A DNA stretch of 64,000 bases. It comes from Ga0077527 sp038144955. Lineage in GTDB: Bacteria; Pseudomonadota; Gammaproteobacteria; Burkholderiales; SG8-41. This document shows, piece by piece, positions 34,500 to 42,594 of the stretch. The number at the start of each line of letters is the position of its first letter. Positions within the stretch are counted from its first letter, which is position 1. The stretch is taken from the NCBI GenBank assembly GCA_038144955.1, contig JAYQOT010000003.1:1-64000 (forward strand), read 5' to 3'. The notes under the pieces are model-generated. The model saw nothing but the letters and a program-made list of their open reading frames with translations, ran no database searches and was not told the DNA's origin. Position numbers and translations under genes: made by a program.

Positions 34500-37079
34500 T
34501 TATTCTTCCGGGTCTTTACCGGCCATTTCGTGCAGCCGGTACAGAAGAGCGAGTGCATCGCGTGGTGTCAGCGCGTCCGGATCGCAGTCGCGTAGGGCAT
34601 CCACCGCAGGGTTAGGTTCGGCGGCGGGTGGGGCTGCGGCAGCGGACCCCGGACTGAACAAATCCCCCTGCGGAATCTGTGCCGCAGCCGCCGCTTCGAG
34701 CCCGGCGAGGTGCTTGCGGGCGCTGCGGATCACCGCCGATGGCACCCCCGCCAGCTTTGCCACCTGAAGACCATAGCTGCGACTCGCCGGTCCTTCTTCA
34801 ACACTGTGCAGAAAGACTATGCTGTCCTTGTGTTCCACGGCATCAAGGTGCACGTTTGCAACCTGTTTGTATTCGGCTGCAAGCTGTGTCAATTCGAAGT
34901 AATGAGTGGCGAACAGTGTATAGCTGCCATTGCGTTCTATCAGGTGGCGTGCGATTGCCCAGGCCAGCGCCAGGCCGTCGTAAGTCGAAGTTCCACGGCC
35001 GATTTCATCCATCAGGACCAGACTGCTGGACGTGGCATGGTGCAGGATAAAAGCGGCCTCCGTCATTTCCACCATGAACGTCGATCGTCCGCCAGCCAGA
35101 TCATCGGCTGCGCCGATGCGGGTGAAAATCCGGTCCAGCGGACCCAGCCGGGCACGGTTTGCAGGAACAAACGACCCGCAATGCGCAAGCAGGGCAATCA
35201 AGGCCGTCTGCCGCATATAGGTGGACTTTCCCCCCATGTTGGGTCCGGTGATCAGCAGCATGCGCCGCATGGCTGAGAGCTGCGTGTTATTGGCGATGAA
35301 AGGCTTGGTTTGTGCCTCGACTACCGGATGGCGTCCGCCGGTGATTTCGATAACCGGGTCTTCGACAAACTCCGGCATTGTCCAGTCGAGAGCAATTGCA
35401 CGTTCGGCATAGGCGGCGAGCAGGTCGAGTTCGGCGAGGGCGTTTGCGGCAGCTTGCAGTGCCGGAACGTGCGGAGTCAGCTCTCCGAGCAATTGATCGT
35501 AGAGGAGTTTTTCCCTGGCAAGGGCGCGGTCCTGTGCGGACAGAGCCTTGTCCTCGAAGGTTTTCAGTTCCGGCGTGATGTAGCGCTCGGCATTTTTCAG
35601 GGTCTGCCGGCGGCGGTAATCGTCAGGTACCTTTTCCGATTGTGCCCTTGTGACTTCGATATAAAAACCGTGCACCCGGTTGTATTCCACCTTGAGCGTG
35701 GTGATGCCGGTGCGCGTCCGTTCGCGGATTTCCAGCTCGGAGAGAAAAGTACCGCAGTTTTCCTGGATGCCTCGCAATTCGTCGAGTTCAGCATCGTATC
35801 CATCGGCGATGACGCCACCTTCGCGTATCACCGCCGACGGCTCGGGTCTGATTGATGAGGTCAGCAGGGAGACCAGCGCTTCCTGTGGCGAAAGTGCTGT
35901 AGCGAGCTGTGCGAGTCGGCCATCTGCATCGGCGTTAATGGCGGTGAGCAGTTCGGGCAGCCTCCTCAGTGAATCCCGCAGCGATGACAGGTCGCGTGGT
36001 CGTGCAGTGGTTAGGGCGATGCGGGCCGTGATGCGTTCAATATCGGCAAGGTGGCGCATGACATTGCGTACTGCCGTGCCGCGGCCATCATCAATCAATC
36101 GGGCTACTGCCTGGTGTAGCGCCTGTATCTGTTTCCTGTCGGTCAGCGGATGGTGCAGGGCATGACGCATGCGCCGGCTGCCCATGCCGGTTACGCAGGT
36201 ATCAAGCAATGACAGCAGCGTCGGTGACTGTTCACCGCGTATCGTTTCGGTCAGCTCGAGATTGCGCCTGGTCGACGGATCCATGCGCAACCAGGCACCC
36301 TCGGATTCGACAGTGAGCCCGGTAATATGGGAAAGATCCGTGCCCTGGGTCGATTTTGCGTAATCGAAAAGGGCGCCTGCGGCCGCTACCGCCATATCCA
36401 TGTCTTTTGCACCATAACCGCTGAGATCATGGGTGCCGAACTGTGCACACAGCATTCGCAGTGCATTTTCCGCATCAAAGCGCCATAGCGGCAGGCGGCG
36501 GACGGCAAAACGCGCTTCATCGACCAGGTCTGAACCTTCTGCAACCAGTACTTCCGCGGGCTGCAGGCGTTCCAGTTCGGCAACGAGGTTTGCGGTCGAT
36601 GTTTCCATCACGCAGAACCGTCCGGAAGAAAGTGATAGCCATGCCAGCCCGAGTTGATTGCCGTTGCAGTAGGCTGACAGCAGCAGGTTTTCACTTTTTT
36701 CATCCAGCAGCGCCGATTCGGTCAGAGTGCCGGGCGTGACAATGCGAACCACCTTGCGTTCGACCGGACCCTTGGAGGTGGCAGGGTCACCTATTTGCTC
36801 GCAGATCGCCGCTGATTCACCGAGCCTGACCAGCTTTGCAAGATATTGGTCAACGGAATGGAATGGTACCCCGGCCATTTTGATCGGGGCTCCCGCGGAT
36901 TCCCCGCGAGTGGTCAGCGTGATATCCAGCAGGCGCGATGCCCGTTCGGCATCGTCAAAAAAGAGTTCATAGAAGTCGCCCATCCGGTAGAGCACCAGCA
37001 CGTCCGGATGTTCCGACTTGATGCGCAGATATTGCTGCATCATCGGGGTGTGCGCGGACGTCGTCGCTGCGGATTTCAT
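34500..37079 (-). CDS. mutS: DNA mismatch repair protein MutS
   Basis: Recognises mismatches and recruits MutL. The 859-residue protein (E. coli 853) has the mismatch-wedging F-Y-E in MGDFYELF at residues 36-38, the connector and lever domains, Walker A GPNMGGKST near 620, Walker B VLMDEIGRGTSTYDG near 695, and the C-terminal tetramer region. All catalytic parts are intact. Its partner mutL is in the same window (59905-61662) on the same strand but not adjacent. Confidence 0.98.
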   Translation of the reverse strand: MKSAATTSAHTPMMQQYLRIKSEHPDVLVLYRMGDFYELFFDDAERASRLLDITLTTRGESAGAPIKMAGVPFHSVDQYLAKLVRLGESAAICEQIGDPATSKGPVERKVVRIVTPGTLTESALLDEKSENLLLSAYCNGNQLGLAWLSLSSGRFCVMETSTANLVAELERLQPAEVLVAEGSDLVDEARFAVRRLPLWRFDAENALRMLCAQFGTHDLSGYGAKDMDMAVAAAGALFDYAKSTQGTDLSHITGLTVESEGAWLRMDPSTRRNLELTETIRGEQSPTLLSLLDTCVTGMGSRRMRHALHHPLTDRKQIQALHQAVARLIDDGRGTAVRNVMRHLADIERITARIALTTARPRDLSSLRDSLRRLPELLTAINADADGRLAQLATALSPQEALVSLLTSSIRPEPSAVIREGGVIADGYDAELDELRGIQENCGTFLSELEIRERTRTGITTLKVEYNRVHGFYIEVTRAQSEKVPDDYRRRQTLKNAERYITPELKTFEDKALSAQDRALAREKLLYDQLLGELTPHVPALQAAANALAELDLLAAYAERAIALDWTMPEFVEDPVIEITGGRHPVVEAQTKPFIANNTQLSAMRRMLLITGPNMGGKSTYMRQTALIALLAHCGSFVPANRARLGPLDRIFTRIGAADDLAGGRSTFMVEMTEAAFILHHATSSSLVLMDEIGRGTSTYDGLALAWAIARHLIERNGSYTLFATHYFELTQLAAEYKQVANVHLDAVEHKDSIVFLHSVEEGPASRSYGLQVAKLAGVPSAVIRSARKHLAGLEAAAAAQIPQGDLFSPGSAAAAPPAAEPNPAVDALRDCDPDALTPRDALALLYRLHEMAGKDPEE

Positions 37080-37154
37080 GCGCGTATTTTACGAGATGCC
37101 CGGGTGGCCGTGATACCGGGCTGCGTATCCGGCGCAGTCGCCGGATCGTACATG

Positions 37155-37183
37155 GAAATGGCGCGCCTTGTGCGCGCCATTTC
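37155..37183. terminator. Hairpin between the ketopantoate-reductase-like gene and mutS
   Basis: GAAATGGCGCGC (37155-37166) pairs with GCGCGCCATTTC (37172-37183) over a 5-nt loop, 12 bp perfect. On the minus strand, where the upstream gene ends, no strong T-tract follows, so termination is probably weak. Confidence 0.5.
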
Positions 37184-37209
37184 GGTTTTGAAGGAGGCCT
37201 GGAGGCCCT

Positions 37210-38280
37210 TTAGGCGGCCTTGCTCCGGTTCTTTTCCAGCCAGCCATCCACCAGATTCACGGTCGTATCAACGACCGATGATTGCATGCCCTTCTGGGCG
37301 GCAATGGTCTTGACCAGGCGATCAACGCGTTCGATGTTTGGTGCGCCCGCCGCGAGTGCTCGGGCTGCCGACGACGGGCTGCCCAGCGACAGGGCAGCAT
37401 TGGCGTATTTCTCGAACGGGACCAGGTCTTTTTCGTTGGCACCCAGAGAAACGCACAATTTGACCACCCAGTTGTAGACAGTGCGCGTGGCATCGATATC
37501 ACTGTGCACGGCATCCTTGATCGGCCGCATTTCGTTTTTTTGCACGCAGCGGTAGTTGCCGGCAATCAGCATGGCCCATTTCGCCAGTGGCACGAATACC
37601 GAGTCATGTACTTTGAGCTTGACCGGCAATTCGATTTTCTTGCCGTCGCCCGGATCGAAGCGTACGGCTTCGATGTCGGCTTCGAGCTGGCGCAGGATCG
37701 CGGTGTGAGCGTCGGAGTCAAAGCGTGCGGATTTGAAATTGGTCGGCAGCCGGACTTGAAGTACGTTGACTTTTTCTTCAGGGGGACGGAATGCCTGGGG
37801 GTCGGGACTGCACAGCGTCAGTGTTTTCGGGTCAAAGCTGTCCCATACTGATGCGTCGGTATAGCAGTCCCGGCAGCCATCGGCGTTCAGCCCGGGGATA
37901 CGCTTCAGATAGGGCAGCGGCGGCATGTTCATGATCGACATGCACGGAACGCGGGATTTGGCCACTTTGTCGAGCAGTTCGCGGACTCCCGGGGAGCGAT
38001 ATTGTGGCTCCTGCATGGCAAGAACGATCAGATCATAGTCCGCGGGATTGGCTGAATCAGGGCCGCCTGCCGTAAGCTTTCCGGGCAGGTCGCGGGAACG
38101 GATTTCAACGAGACCCTCACGGCCCTTGATCGGCATGCGCACGATCGCGCCTTCAGAATTGAACAGTTCGGCTTCAGCCGGCAGACAGATCATCTTGACG
38201 GTATGTCCGGCCAGCAGCAGTTTGGTTGCCAGCAACGAGCCATAGGAGGCGCCCAGAATCAGGATCTTATACGTGCGCAT
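37210..38280 (-). CDS. Ketopantoate-reductase-like NAD(P)-binding protein
   Basis: Resembles the ApbA/PanE family, which reduces 2-dehydropantoate with NADPH, but the substrate is unproven. From the ATG at 38278-38280, with AAGGAAA upstream, it is 356 residues, longer than PanE (about 300). The N-terminal Rossmann motif reads ILGASYGSLLA where PanE usually has GAGAxG. There follow DYDLIVLAMQ near residue 85 and a mostly helical C-terminal half. A CRDC segment near 145 is unusual for PanE. It lies last in a row of four minus-strand genes (LysR, FAH, propeller, this gene), but a 300-bp gap separates it from its neighbour. Confidence 0.6.
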   Translation of the reverse strand: MRTYKILILGASYGSLLATKLLLAGHTVKMICLPAEAELFNSEGAIVRMPIKGREGLVEIRSRDLPGKLTAGGPDSANPADYDLIVLAMQEPQYRSPGVRELLDKVAKSRVPCMSIMNMPPLPYLKRIPGLNADGCRDCYTDASVWDSFDPKTLTLCSPDPQAFRPPEEKVNVLQVRLPTNFKSARFDSDAHTAILRQLEADIEAVRFDPGDGKKIELPVKLKVHDSVFVPLAKWAMLIAGNYRCVQKNEMRPIKDAVHSDIDATRTVYNWVVKLCVSLGANEKDLVPFEKYANAALSLGSPSSAARALAAGAPNIERVDRLVKTIAAQKGMQSSVVDTTVNLVDGWLEKNRSKAA

Positions 38281-38580
38281 TCTCGATACTTTCCTTTTGA
38301 AAAAATTGGAGACCGCCGGAAGCGGGAAGCAGCGGGGTCTAAGGATGTTGCAATCCCCGACAGCAAGCAGTACAGCGGCTATGTTAGTCAGTAAGCCGCT
38401 CTGGTGCAACGAGACATCACCAAGTGAAATCGCGTGGCGCAGGACATTGCGCACTGCAAAATCATGGTTAACTGATCAAGGTTCGATGGCTTGCCATTGG
38501 AGGCCGCAAAGATGCAGCAAAATTACGATTCTCGGGGGCTGTGGCATCGCATCGCAGCATGACAGCCAGTTTGAACAGGC
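38281..38580. other. 300-bp gap without a recognisable gene
   Basis: Lies between the propeller gene and the ketopantoate-reductase-like gene. I see no convincing ORF, hairpin terminator or repeat in it; it presumably holds the promoter of the 37210-38280 gene. Confidence 0.5.
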
Positions 38581-39567
38581 TTATTGGATGACGCCCAGTT
38601 TGCCGCTGTGCGAACCCATGTACCAAAGCCGTCCGGCCCCATCAACAATCATCTTTCGGATGCCGGAATTCGGGGTCGGCAGAGGAATGACCTGCATTTT
38701 CTCGGTTGCAGGATCCATACGGATTACTGCGTCGCTTCTGATCTCGTTGGCCCAGACAACGCCGGATCCGTCCACCGTGACAGCATATGCTCCTGCTCCT
38801 TTGCCACCGGGCAAGTCATAGGTCTTGAGGATTTTCATCTCGACGGGATCAATCTTGACCAGGGCGCCCTTGCCATAAAGAGTGACCCATAGCATGCCAT
38901 CGGGTGCGGTTGCCATGCGCCGGGGGCGTGAACCTCGGCCGGTGTCGAGTTCCCTGATTGCACCACTCTCGGGTTCAAGCCTGCCGAGTTTGTCCTCGTT
39001 CATCCTGCACCACCAGACGTTGCCAGCGCGGTCGATCGTGATGCCATAGGGACCGCCGGACGTGCTGTACTCAACTATTCTGCCGGTGGCGGTGTCGAGG
39101 CTGCCGATGCGGTCACCGCTTTGCATGGTGAACCAAAGAGTTGCACCATCTTCGCTGGAAACAATGGTGTGGGGACCTCCACCTCCTGAGGGTACCGTGA
39201 ACTCTGTGGACATGCGCGATGCGGGTCTCAGTTTGCCGATCGTGCCGTTGCCGTTGCCGGTGGTCCAGACGGTACCGCGCTTGTCGACCAGCAAGCCATG
39301 GGGGTGATGGCCGCGGGGCATGTTCCACTCGGTGAATGTCTGTGTCCTGGGATTGAAACGTGTGACCTTGTTGCCGGTCATGACGGCAATGTAAATGCTG
39401 CCGTCCGGAGCGACTGCAGGGTCACGGGCGAACTCGGGGGAGGGTACGGACCATTCCCTGACTGTGCCGGCGTAATTCTGCGGAGTTCCGGGTGCGACCG
39501 TGTAATGCGAGCCACCGGCGTGAGCGATGACCGGCAGTATGACGACAAGAAGTAGCAGTAGCCTCAC
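38581..39567 (-). CDS. Exported beta-propeller protein, streptogramin-lyase/NHL-like
   Basis: A 328-residue protein with a signal peptide (MRLLLLLVVILPVIAHAGG), so periplasmic or secreted. The mature part is made of repeated blades of about 40 residues, each with a pattern like APDGSIYIAV-GNKVTRFNP or DGSGVVWANE-DAVIRMDPATEK. This is typical of Vgb (virginiamycin B lyase)-type propellers, with about six blades. Vgb itself linearises streptogramins, but exported relatives mostly have unknown functions, so an antibiotic role should not be assumed. Confidence 0.75.
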   Translation of the reverse strand: MRLLLLLVVILPVIAHAGGSHYTVAPGTPQNYAGTVREWSVPSPEFARDPAVAPDGSIYIAVMTGNKVTRFNPRTQTFTEWNMPRGHHPHGLLVDKRGTVWTTGNGNGTIGKLRPASRMSTEFTVPSGGGGPHTIVSSEDGATLWFTMQSGDRIGSLDTATGRIVEYSTSGGPYGITIDRAGNVWWCRMNEDKLGRLEPESGAIRELDTGRGSRPRRMATAPDGMLWVTLYGKGALVKIDPVEMKILKTYDLPGGKGAGAYAVTVDGSGVVWANEIRSDAVIRMDPATEKMQVIPLPTPNSGIRKMIVDGAGRLWYMGSHSGKLGVIQ

Positions 39568-39798
39568 GGCGGGGAGTAGGGGTGAATGTCGAAATCAACT
39601 ATATATGATTACGCGATTACCATGCTTTCTAATACAACGGTGGACGAAGAATGACAAGTGTGTGCGACCAGAATCGTCTTGCAGTCACGCAAATACAACG
39701 CCCGGAATGGCTCTTGCCGCTAACACTTCTGCAGAATTTCCTCACCAGCAAGGGTGAGCATCATTGCGGGGATGCAATTGGGAGGTGGCAGATGTTGT

Positions 39799-40746
39799 TC
39801 AGGAACTGACGATACGGTTGCGCAGCGTCATCGCCGGTTTTTCGAAAGCACATTCGACTACATCTCCGGGTTTCAGAAACAGCGCTTCCGCGTTGGCTTT
39901 GCCGACTGCAACTCCGCCCGGAGCGCCGGTGGAAAACATGTCGCCGGGTTGCAGGTCGAGCAGGCGTGAAAAATGCTCGATGATGTCCGGAAGTTTCCAT
40001 ATCTGGTCGCTGGTGTTGACCCGCATGCGTTGTTCGCCGTTGACACTGCAGGTGACCCAGATGTCGTAAGGGTCCGGCACTTCGTCCATGGTGATGATGT
40101 AAGGTCCCAGCGGGCCGAAGGCAGGCGCATTCTTTGATGTCCAGAAGCGAGAGCCCGAGGCGACTTCGGCTTTCTGGGTGTCGCGGCAGGTCAGGTCGTT
40201 AAGTATGGTGATGCCGGCAATGTAGCTGAGAGCGTCTTCGCGCTTGGCGCCAAAGGCACGTTTGCCCAGTACGAAAACCAGTTCAGGTTCGTAATCGAGG
40301 CGGGAAACGGTGGCGGGGCGCGGAACTTCACTCTCATGCCCGGTGAGACACGAATTCAGCTTTACGAAGCCGGTGGGTTCACCGGGCATTTCCTTGATCA
40401 GGTCGTTTTTCCGCAGTTCTTCAAGGTGCGTGCGGTAGTTCTTGCCTACACAGAGAAATTTGTCTGCGTCGGGGACCGGCGGCAGATAGCAGACCTCGGT
40501 TACCGGTGCCAGTGTTTTCCCGTCGAGCGAAGCTGCGTTTTTTGTTGCATATCGTGTCACTTCCCTTGCCCGTGCAAGTCCGGTTTCACCCAGTGCGAGC
40601 AGTTTCTTCATTGAAGGGGGGATGATCCGTTTTCCGTCACCCATGGCCTGTTCGCCAGCCACAAGATCAAGCATCTTTTGATCGAGCAGTGCGCCGATGC
40701 GCACGATTTCAGGGGTATTTTTGAGTGTGTAAGTGGCCAGGCGCAT
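39799..40746 (-). CDS. Fumarylacetoacetate-hydrolase-family protein
   Basis: A 315-residue FAH-superfamily enzyme; members hydrolyse or decarboxylate 2-oxo acids in aromatic and sugar-acid degradation using Mg2+ or Mn2+. Seen are KFLCVGKNYRTHLEEL near residue 95 with the catalytic His, the metal ligand region DYEPELVFVLGKRA near 150 (E-x-E), the YIAGITILNDLTCRD segment near 173, and the C-terminal FSTGAPGGVAVGKA near 270. The substrate is unknown. A terminator separates it from the LysR gene upstream, and AAAGGA precedes its ATG. Confidence 0.85.
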   Translation of the reverse strand: MRLATYTLKNTPEIVRIGALLDQKMLDLVAGEQAMGDGKRIIPPSMKKLLALGETGLARAREVTRYATKNAASLDGKTLAPVTEVCYLPPVPDADKFLCVGKNYRTHLEELRKNDLIKEMPGEPTGFVKLNSCLTGHESEVPRPATVSRLDYEPELVFVLGKRAFGAKREDALSYIAGITILNDLTCRDTQKAEVASGSRFWTSKNAPAFGPLGPYIITMDEVPDPYDIWVTCSVNGEQRMRVNTSDQIWKLPDIIEHFSRLLDLQPGDMFSTGAPGGVAVGKANAEALFLKPGDVVECAFEKPAMTLRNRIVSS

Positions 40747-40755
40747 TGCTGAATC

Positions 40756-40788
40756 CTTTAAAAGAAACGGCGCGGGGAGCCGCGCCGT
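40756..40788 (-). terminator. Intrinsic terminator between the LysR and FAH-family genes
   Basis: ACGGCGCGG (40767-40775) and CCGCGCCGT (40780-40788) form a 9-bp stem with a 4-nt loop. On the minus strand it is followed by TTTCTTTTAA. It ends next to the FAH ribosome site, so it may attenuate rather than fully stop transcription into that gene. Confidence 0.7.
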
Positions 40789-40866
40789 CCGTGGTTACGC
40801 GTGATAACCGGCATTTTAATATCCAGGAACGCCTTCCTTCCAGTTTCTGCGCTAGTTTGAGCGTGT

Positions 40867-41814
40867 TCAGGGCATTGCCAGGTGATCGAAAACCAGCGTT
40901 TTTGCGGTCTTGCGGGTGAAATCCATGAATCCCTGGGCGATAACCGGCAATTGCTTGCCTACTGGGTAGGCAAAGACCCAGTTGCGCTCGACCGGCAGAC
41001 CGTCAACGTCCAGCACGGCCAGTTTCTCATGTGACATGTCCAGGCCCAGCGTGTAACGGGACATGATCGACACGCCGAGCCCGGCGATGATGGCTTGTTT
41101 GATGGCTTCGTTGGTGGACAACTCCATTCGTATATCGGGCTTGCACCCATGTTCCTGGAATACCTTGCTGGCAATCATGCGTGTGCCGGAGCCGGGTTCC
41201 CTCATCAGGAACGGCTCTTCGGCGAAACGTGCGAACGGAATTCCTTTTTCTTTGGCGAGAGGGTGTTCAGCATGGGCATAGGCCACCATCGGATTCGGGA
41301 GTATGACCTGGGTTACCACGTCGATGTCATCAGGAGGGCTGGCGAATATGTACAAGTCATCCATGTTCAGGGTCATGCGCTCGATAAGGGTGGCCCTGTT
41401 GTGGATCTGCAACGACACCTCGATATCGGGATGCTGTTTGACGAATTCGGCCAGTACGCGGGGCGCAAAGTACTTTCCGGTGGTGCTGACCGCAAGTTGC
41501 AGTCTTCCGCTCTTCATGCCACGCAGATTGTCCAGCTCACGGCTGGTTCCAGTCAGTACATCGAAGATTTCCGTGCAGGATTCATGCAGAACGCGACCGG
41601 CGTCGGTCAGGTGTATGCGTTTGCCGATCTGTTCGGTCAGCGGCATCCCTACCGTCTCACTGAGTTTTTTCATTTGAACCGATACCGTAGGCTGTGCCAT
41701 GTAGAGTTCTTCGGCGGCTTTGGTATAGCTGCCCAGTCGGGCAACGGCTTCGAAGACGGAGAGTTGCGGCAGCAGGCCATGCTTGATGAAGCGGCGGATG
41801 TTTGCCTGAGACAT
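40867..41814 (-). CDS. LysR-type transcription regulator (CbbR-like)
   Basis: A 315-residue DNA-binding regulator from the ATG at 41812-41814, which has AAAGGAA upstream. Residues 1-65 form the LysR winged helix (LSVFEAVARLGSYTKAAEELYMAQPTV), and the rest is the two-lobed effector domain (LQLAVSTTGKYFAPRVLAEF near 95). It resembles the CbbR branch, but no Calvin-cycle genes are nearby. The leader is remarkable: a Mn2+ yybP-ykoY riboswitch and terminator (41915-42066) precede it on the same strand. The regulated targets and the small-molecule effector are unknown. Confidence 0.85.
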   Translation of the reverse strand: MSQANIRRFIKHGLLPQLSVFEAVARLGSYTKAAEELYMAQPTVSVQMKKLSETVGMPLTEQIGKRIHLTDAGRVLHESCTEIFDVLTGTSRELDNLRGMKSGRLQLAVSTTGKYFAPRVLAEFVKQHPDIEVSLQIHNRATLIERMTLNMDDLYIFASPPDDIDVVTQVILPNPMVAYAHAEHPLAKEKGIPFARFAEEPFLMREPGSGTRMIASKVFQEHGCKPDIRMELSTNEAIKQAIIAGLGVSIMSRYTLGLDMSHEKLAVLDVDGLPVERNWVFAYPVGKQLPVIAQGFMDFTRKTAKTLVFDHLAMP

Positions 41815-41914
41815 GTTGTTCCTTTCGTTACGAGCTAAATTGTCCACCGCACCCTCCGCAAATGCGGAAGGCGCGACCTTCACCTCGAATGGACGACAGC
41901 CGGTTTACGGCCAT

Positions 41915-41947
41915 AAAAAAAGACCTCGCCCATTCAGGCAAAGGTCT
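41915..41947 (-). terminator. Terminator forming the expression platform of the minus-strand riboswitch
   Basis: On the minus strand AGACCT (41942-41947) pairs with AGGTCT (41921-41926), with further CC/GG pairing inside, then seven Ts (41915-41921). Its 5' arm includes CCTTTG (41939-41944), the 3' strand of aptamer stem P1, so aptamer closure and the terminator are mutually exclusive. Metal binding should prevent termination (ON switch). Confidence 0.75.
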
Positions 41948-42066
41948 CGCTCGCAACGACAGGACCTGGGTATGTCGGACTGCCAGCCACCCCGGGAACA
42001 AGCATAGTTCCGAATTGACGAGACGGCTAACGCCGGTTTCCCGGCTGAGCTACTCCCCTTTGGAGG
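41936..42066 (-). ncRNA. yybP-ykoY Mn2+ riboswitch facing the LysR gene
   Basis: Read on the minus strand, this stretch has the hallmark elements of the family: CCAAAGG (42057-42063) opening P1, GGGGAGTAGC in the first metal-binding loop, a GGGAAACC hairpin, CTCGTCAATTCGG, GACATACC, and the closing GCGAGCGAGACCTTTGCC. The order and several strings match the E. coli mntP leader as I remember it. A hairpin GCGCATA/TATGCGC (42071-42090) lies just upstream. The distance to the LysR ATG is about 120 nt, and no other gene intervenes beyond a dubious 28-codon ORF from 41914. Confidence 0.88.
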
Positions 42067-42098
42067 GAGCGCGCATAAATAAATATGCGCACCTGAGT

Positions 42099-42127
42099 AT
42101 TAAAGCATGCCATTTGTGTCATGGCAA
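42099..42127 (-). promoter_or_regulatory. Sigma-70-type promoter of the minus-strand riboswitch transcript
   Basis: On the minus strand TTGCCA (42122-42127), a 17-base spacer, TTTAAT (42099-42104). The predicted start is near 42092, so the leader would contain the whole aptamer. Confidence 0.65.
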
Positions 42128-42161
42128 GTCGTAAAGGTTTTTGGTCCGCGCTGGCATTGAT

Positions 42162-42176
42162 ATTACAAAAAGTAAT
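42162..42176. promoter_or_regulatory. Possible LysR-type operator
   Basis: ATTAC-AAAAA-GTAAT, a perfect interrupted palindrome containing TTA-N7-TAA, which fits CbbR-type boxes. It sits between the two divergent promoters, so the LysR product encoded next door is a plausible binder. This is inference only. Confidence 0.4.
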
Positions 42177-42330
42177 CAAAAGCATTTTTGGATGGCATGA
42201 AAACCCGCCGGGTAGCCTGCTCCTGGCCCTTCGAATCTTCCATTTTTATGTGCATTACATTTTCTGATTAGTCGTATTGCGAGTTATCTGAAATTTTGTG
42301 ATGAGTAATGCTGAAGATTGCAAACTTTCA

Positions 42331-42360
42331 TTTCACTTCTGATGTCGACGTGTTGATAAT
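42331..42360 (+). promoter_or_regulatory. Possible promoter of the TerC-UspA transcript
   Basis: TTTCAC (42331-42336), an 18-base spacer and GATAAT (42355-42360). It is placed correctly upstream of the plus-strand aptamer, but the -35 is weak. Confidence 0.35.
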
Positions 42361-42419
42361 TCGGCCGTGCGCAGTAGCAGGCGCATGCAGTCGCGAGAGG
42401 TTGTTCGAGTGACTGCGGT

Positions 42420-42545
42420 TGTTGCCGGGGGAGTAGCTTCAGCGGCGCAGGCAGAAATTGCGTCGTCAGCGGTGCGGTCGTCAATACGGGTAATACCCGG
42501 TCGCACCGGCAGCCTTCAGTGGTGCAAGCGAGACCAGGTTGCGGG
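42420..42545 (+). ncRNA. yybP-ykoY Mn2+ riboswitch facing the TerC-UspA gene
   Basis: The plus strand carries GGGGGAGTAGC (42427-42437), then GCGTCGTCAG, GGTGCG closing onto CGCACC around GTCGTCAATA and a CGGGTAATACCCG hairpin, then GCAAGCGAGACC (42524-42535). These are the family's conserved elements in order. Downstream, GCACGC/GCGTGC (42545-42565) forms a hairpin without a U-tract. The Shine-Dalgarno follows 18 bases later, so control may be translational. TerC-family genes are the commonest targets of this class. Confidence 0.88.
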
Positions 42546-42594
42546 CACGCGGAAACGCGGCGTGCAATTTGATCTCTTACTTGAAGGAGGAAGC

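Noticed and set aside
38581..39567. Antibiotic-resistance call (virginiamycin B lyase) for the propeller protein
   Set aside because: It is exported and only shares the repeat fold; catalytic identity cannot be supported.
41828..41914. 28-codon ORF between the minus-strand riboswitch terminator and the LysR gene as a leader peptide
   Set aside because: Its ATG directly abuts the terminator U-tract and has no ribosome site; it looks accidental.
42367..42594. 76-codon N-terminal extension of the TerC-UspA gene
   Set aside because: It runs through the plus-strand riboswitch aptamer, and the ATG at 42595 has a strong Shine-Dalgarno.
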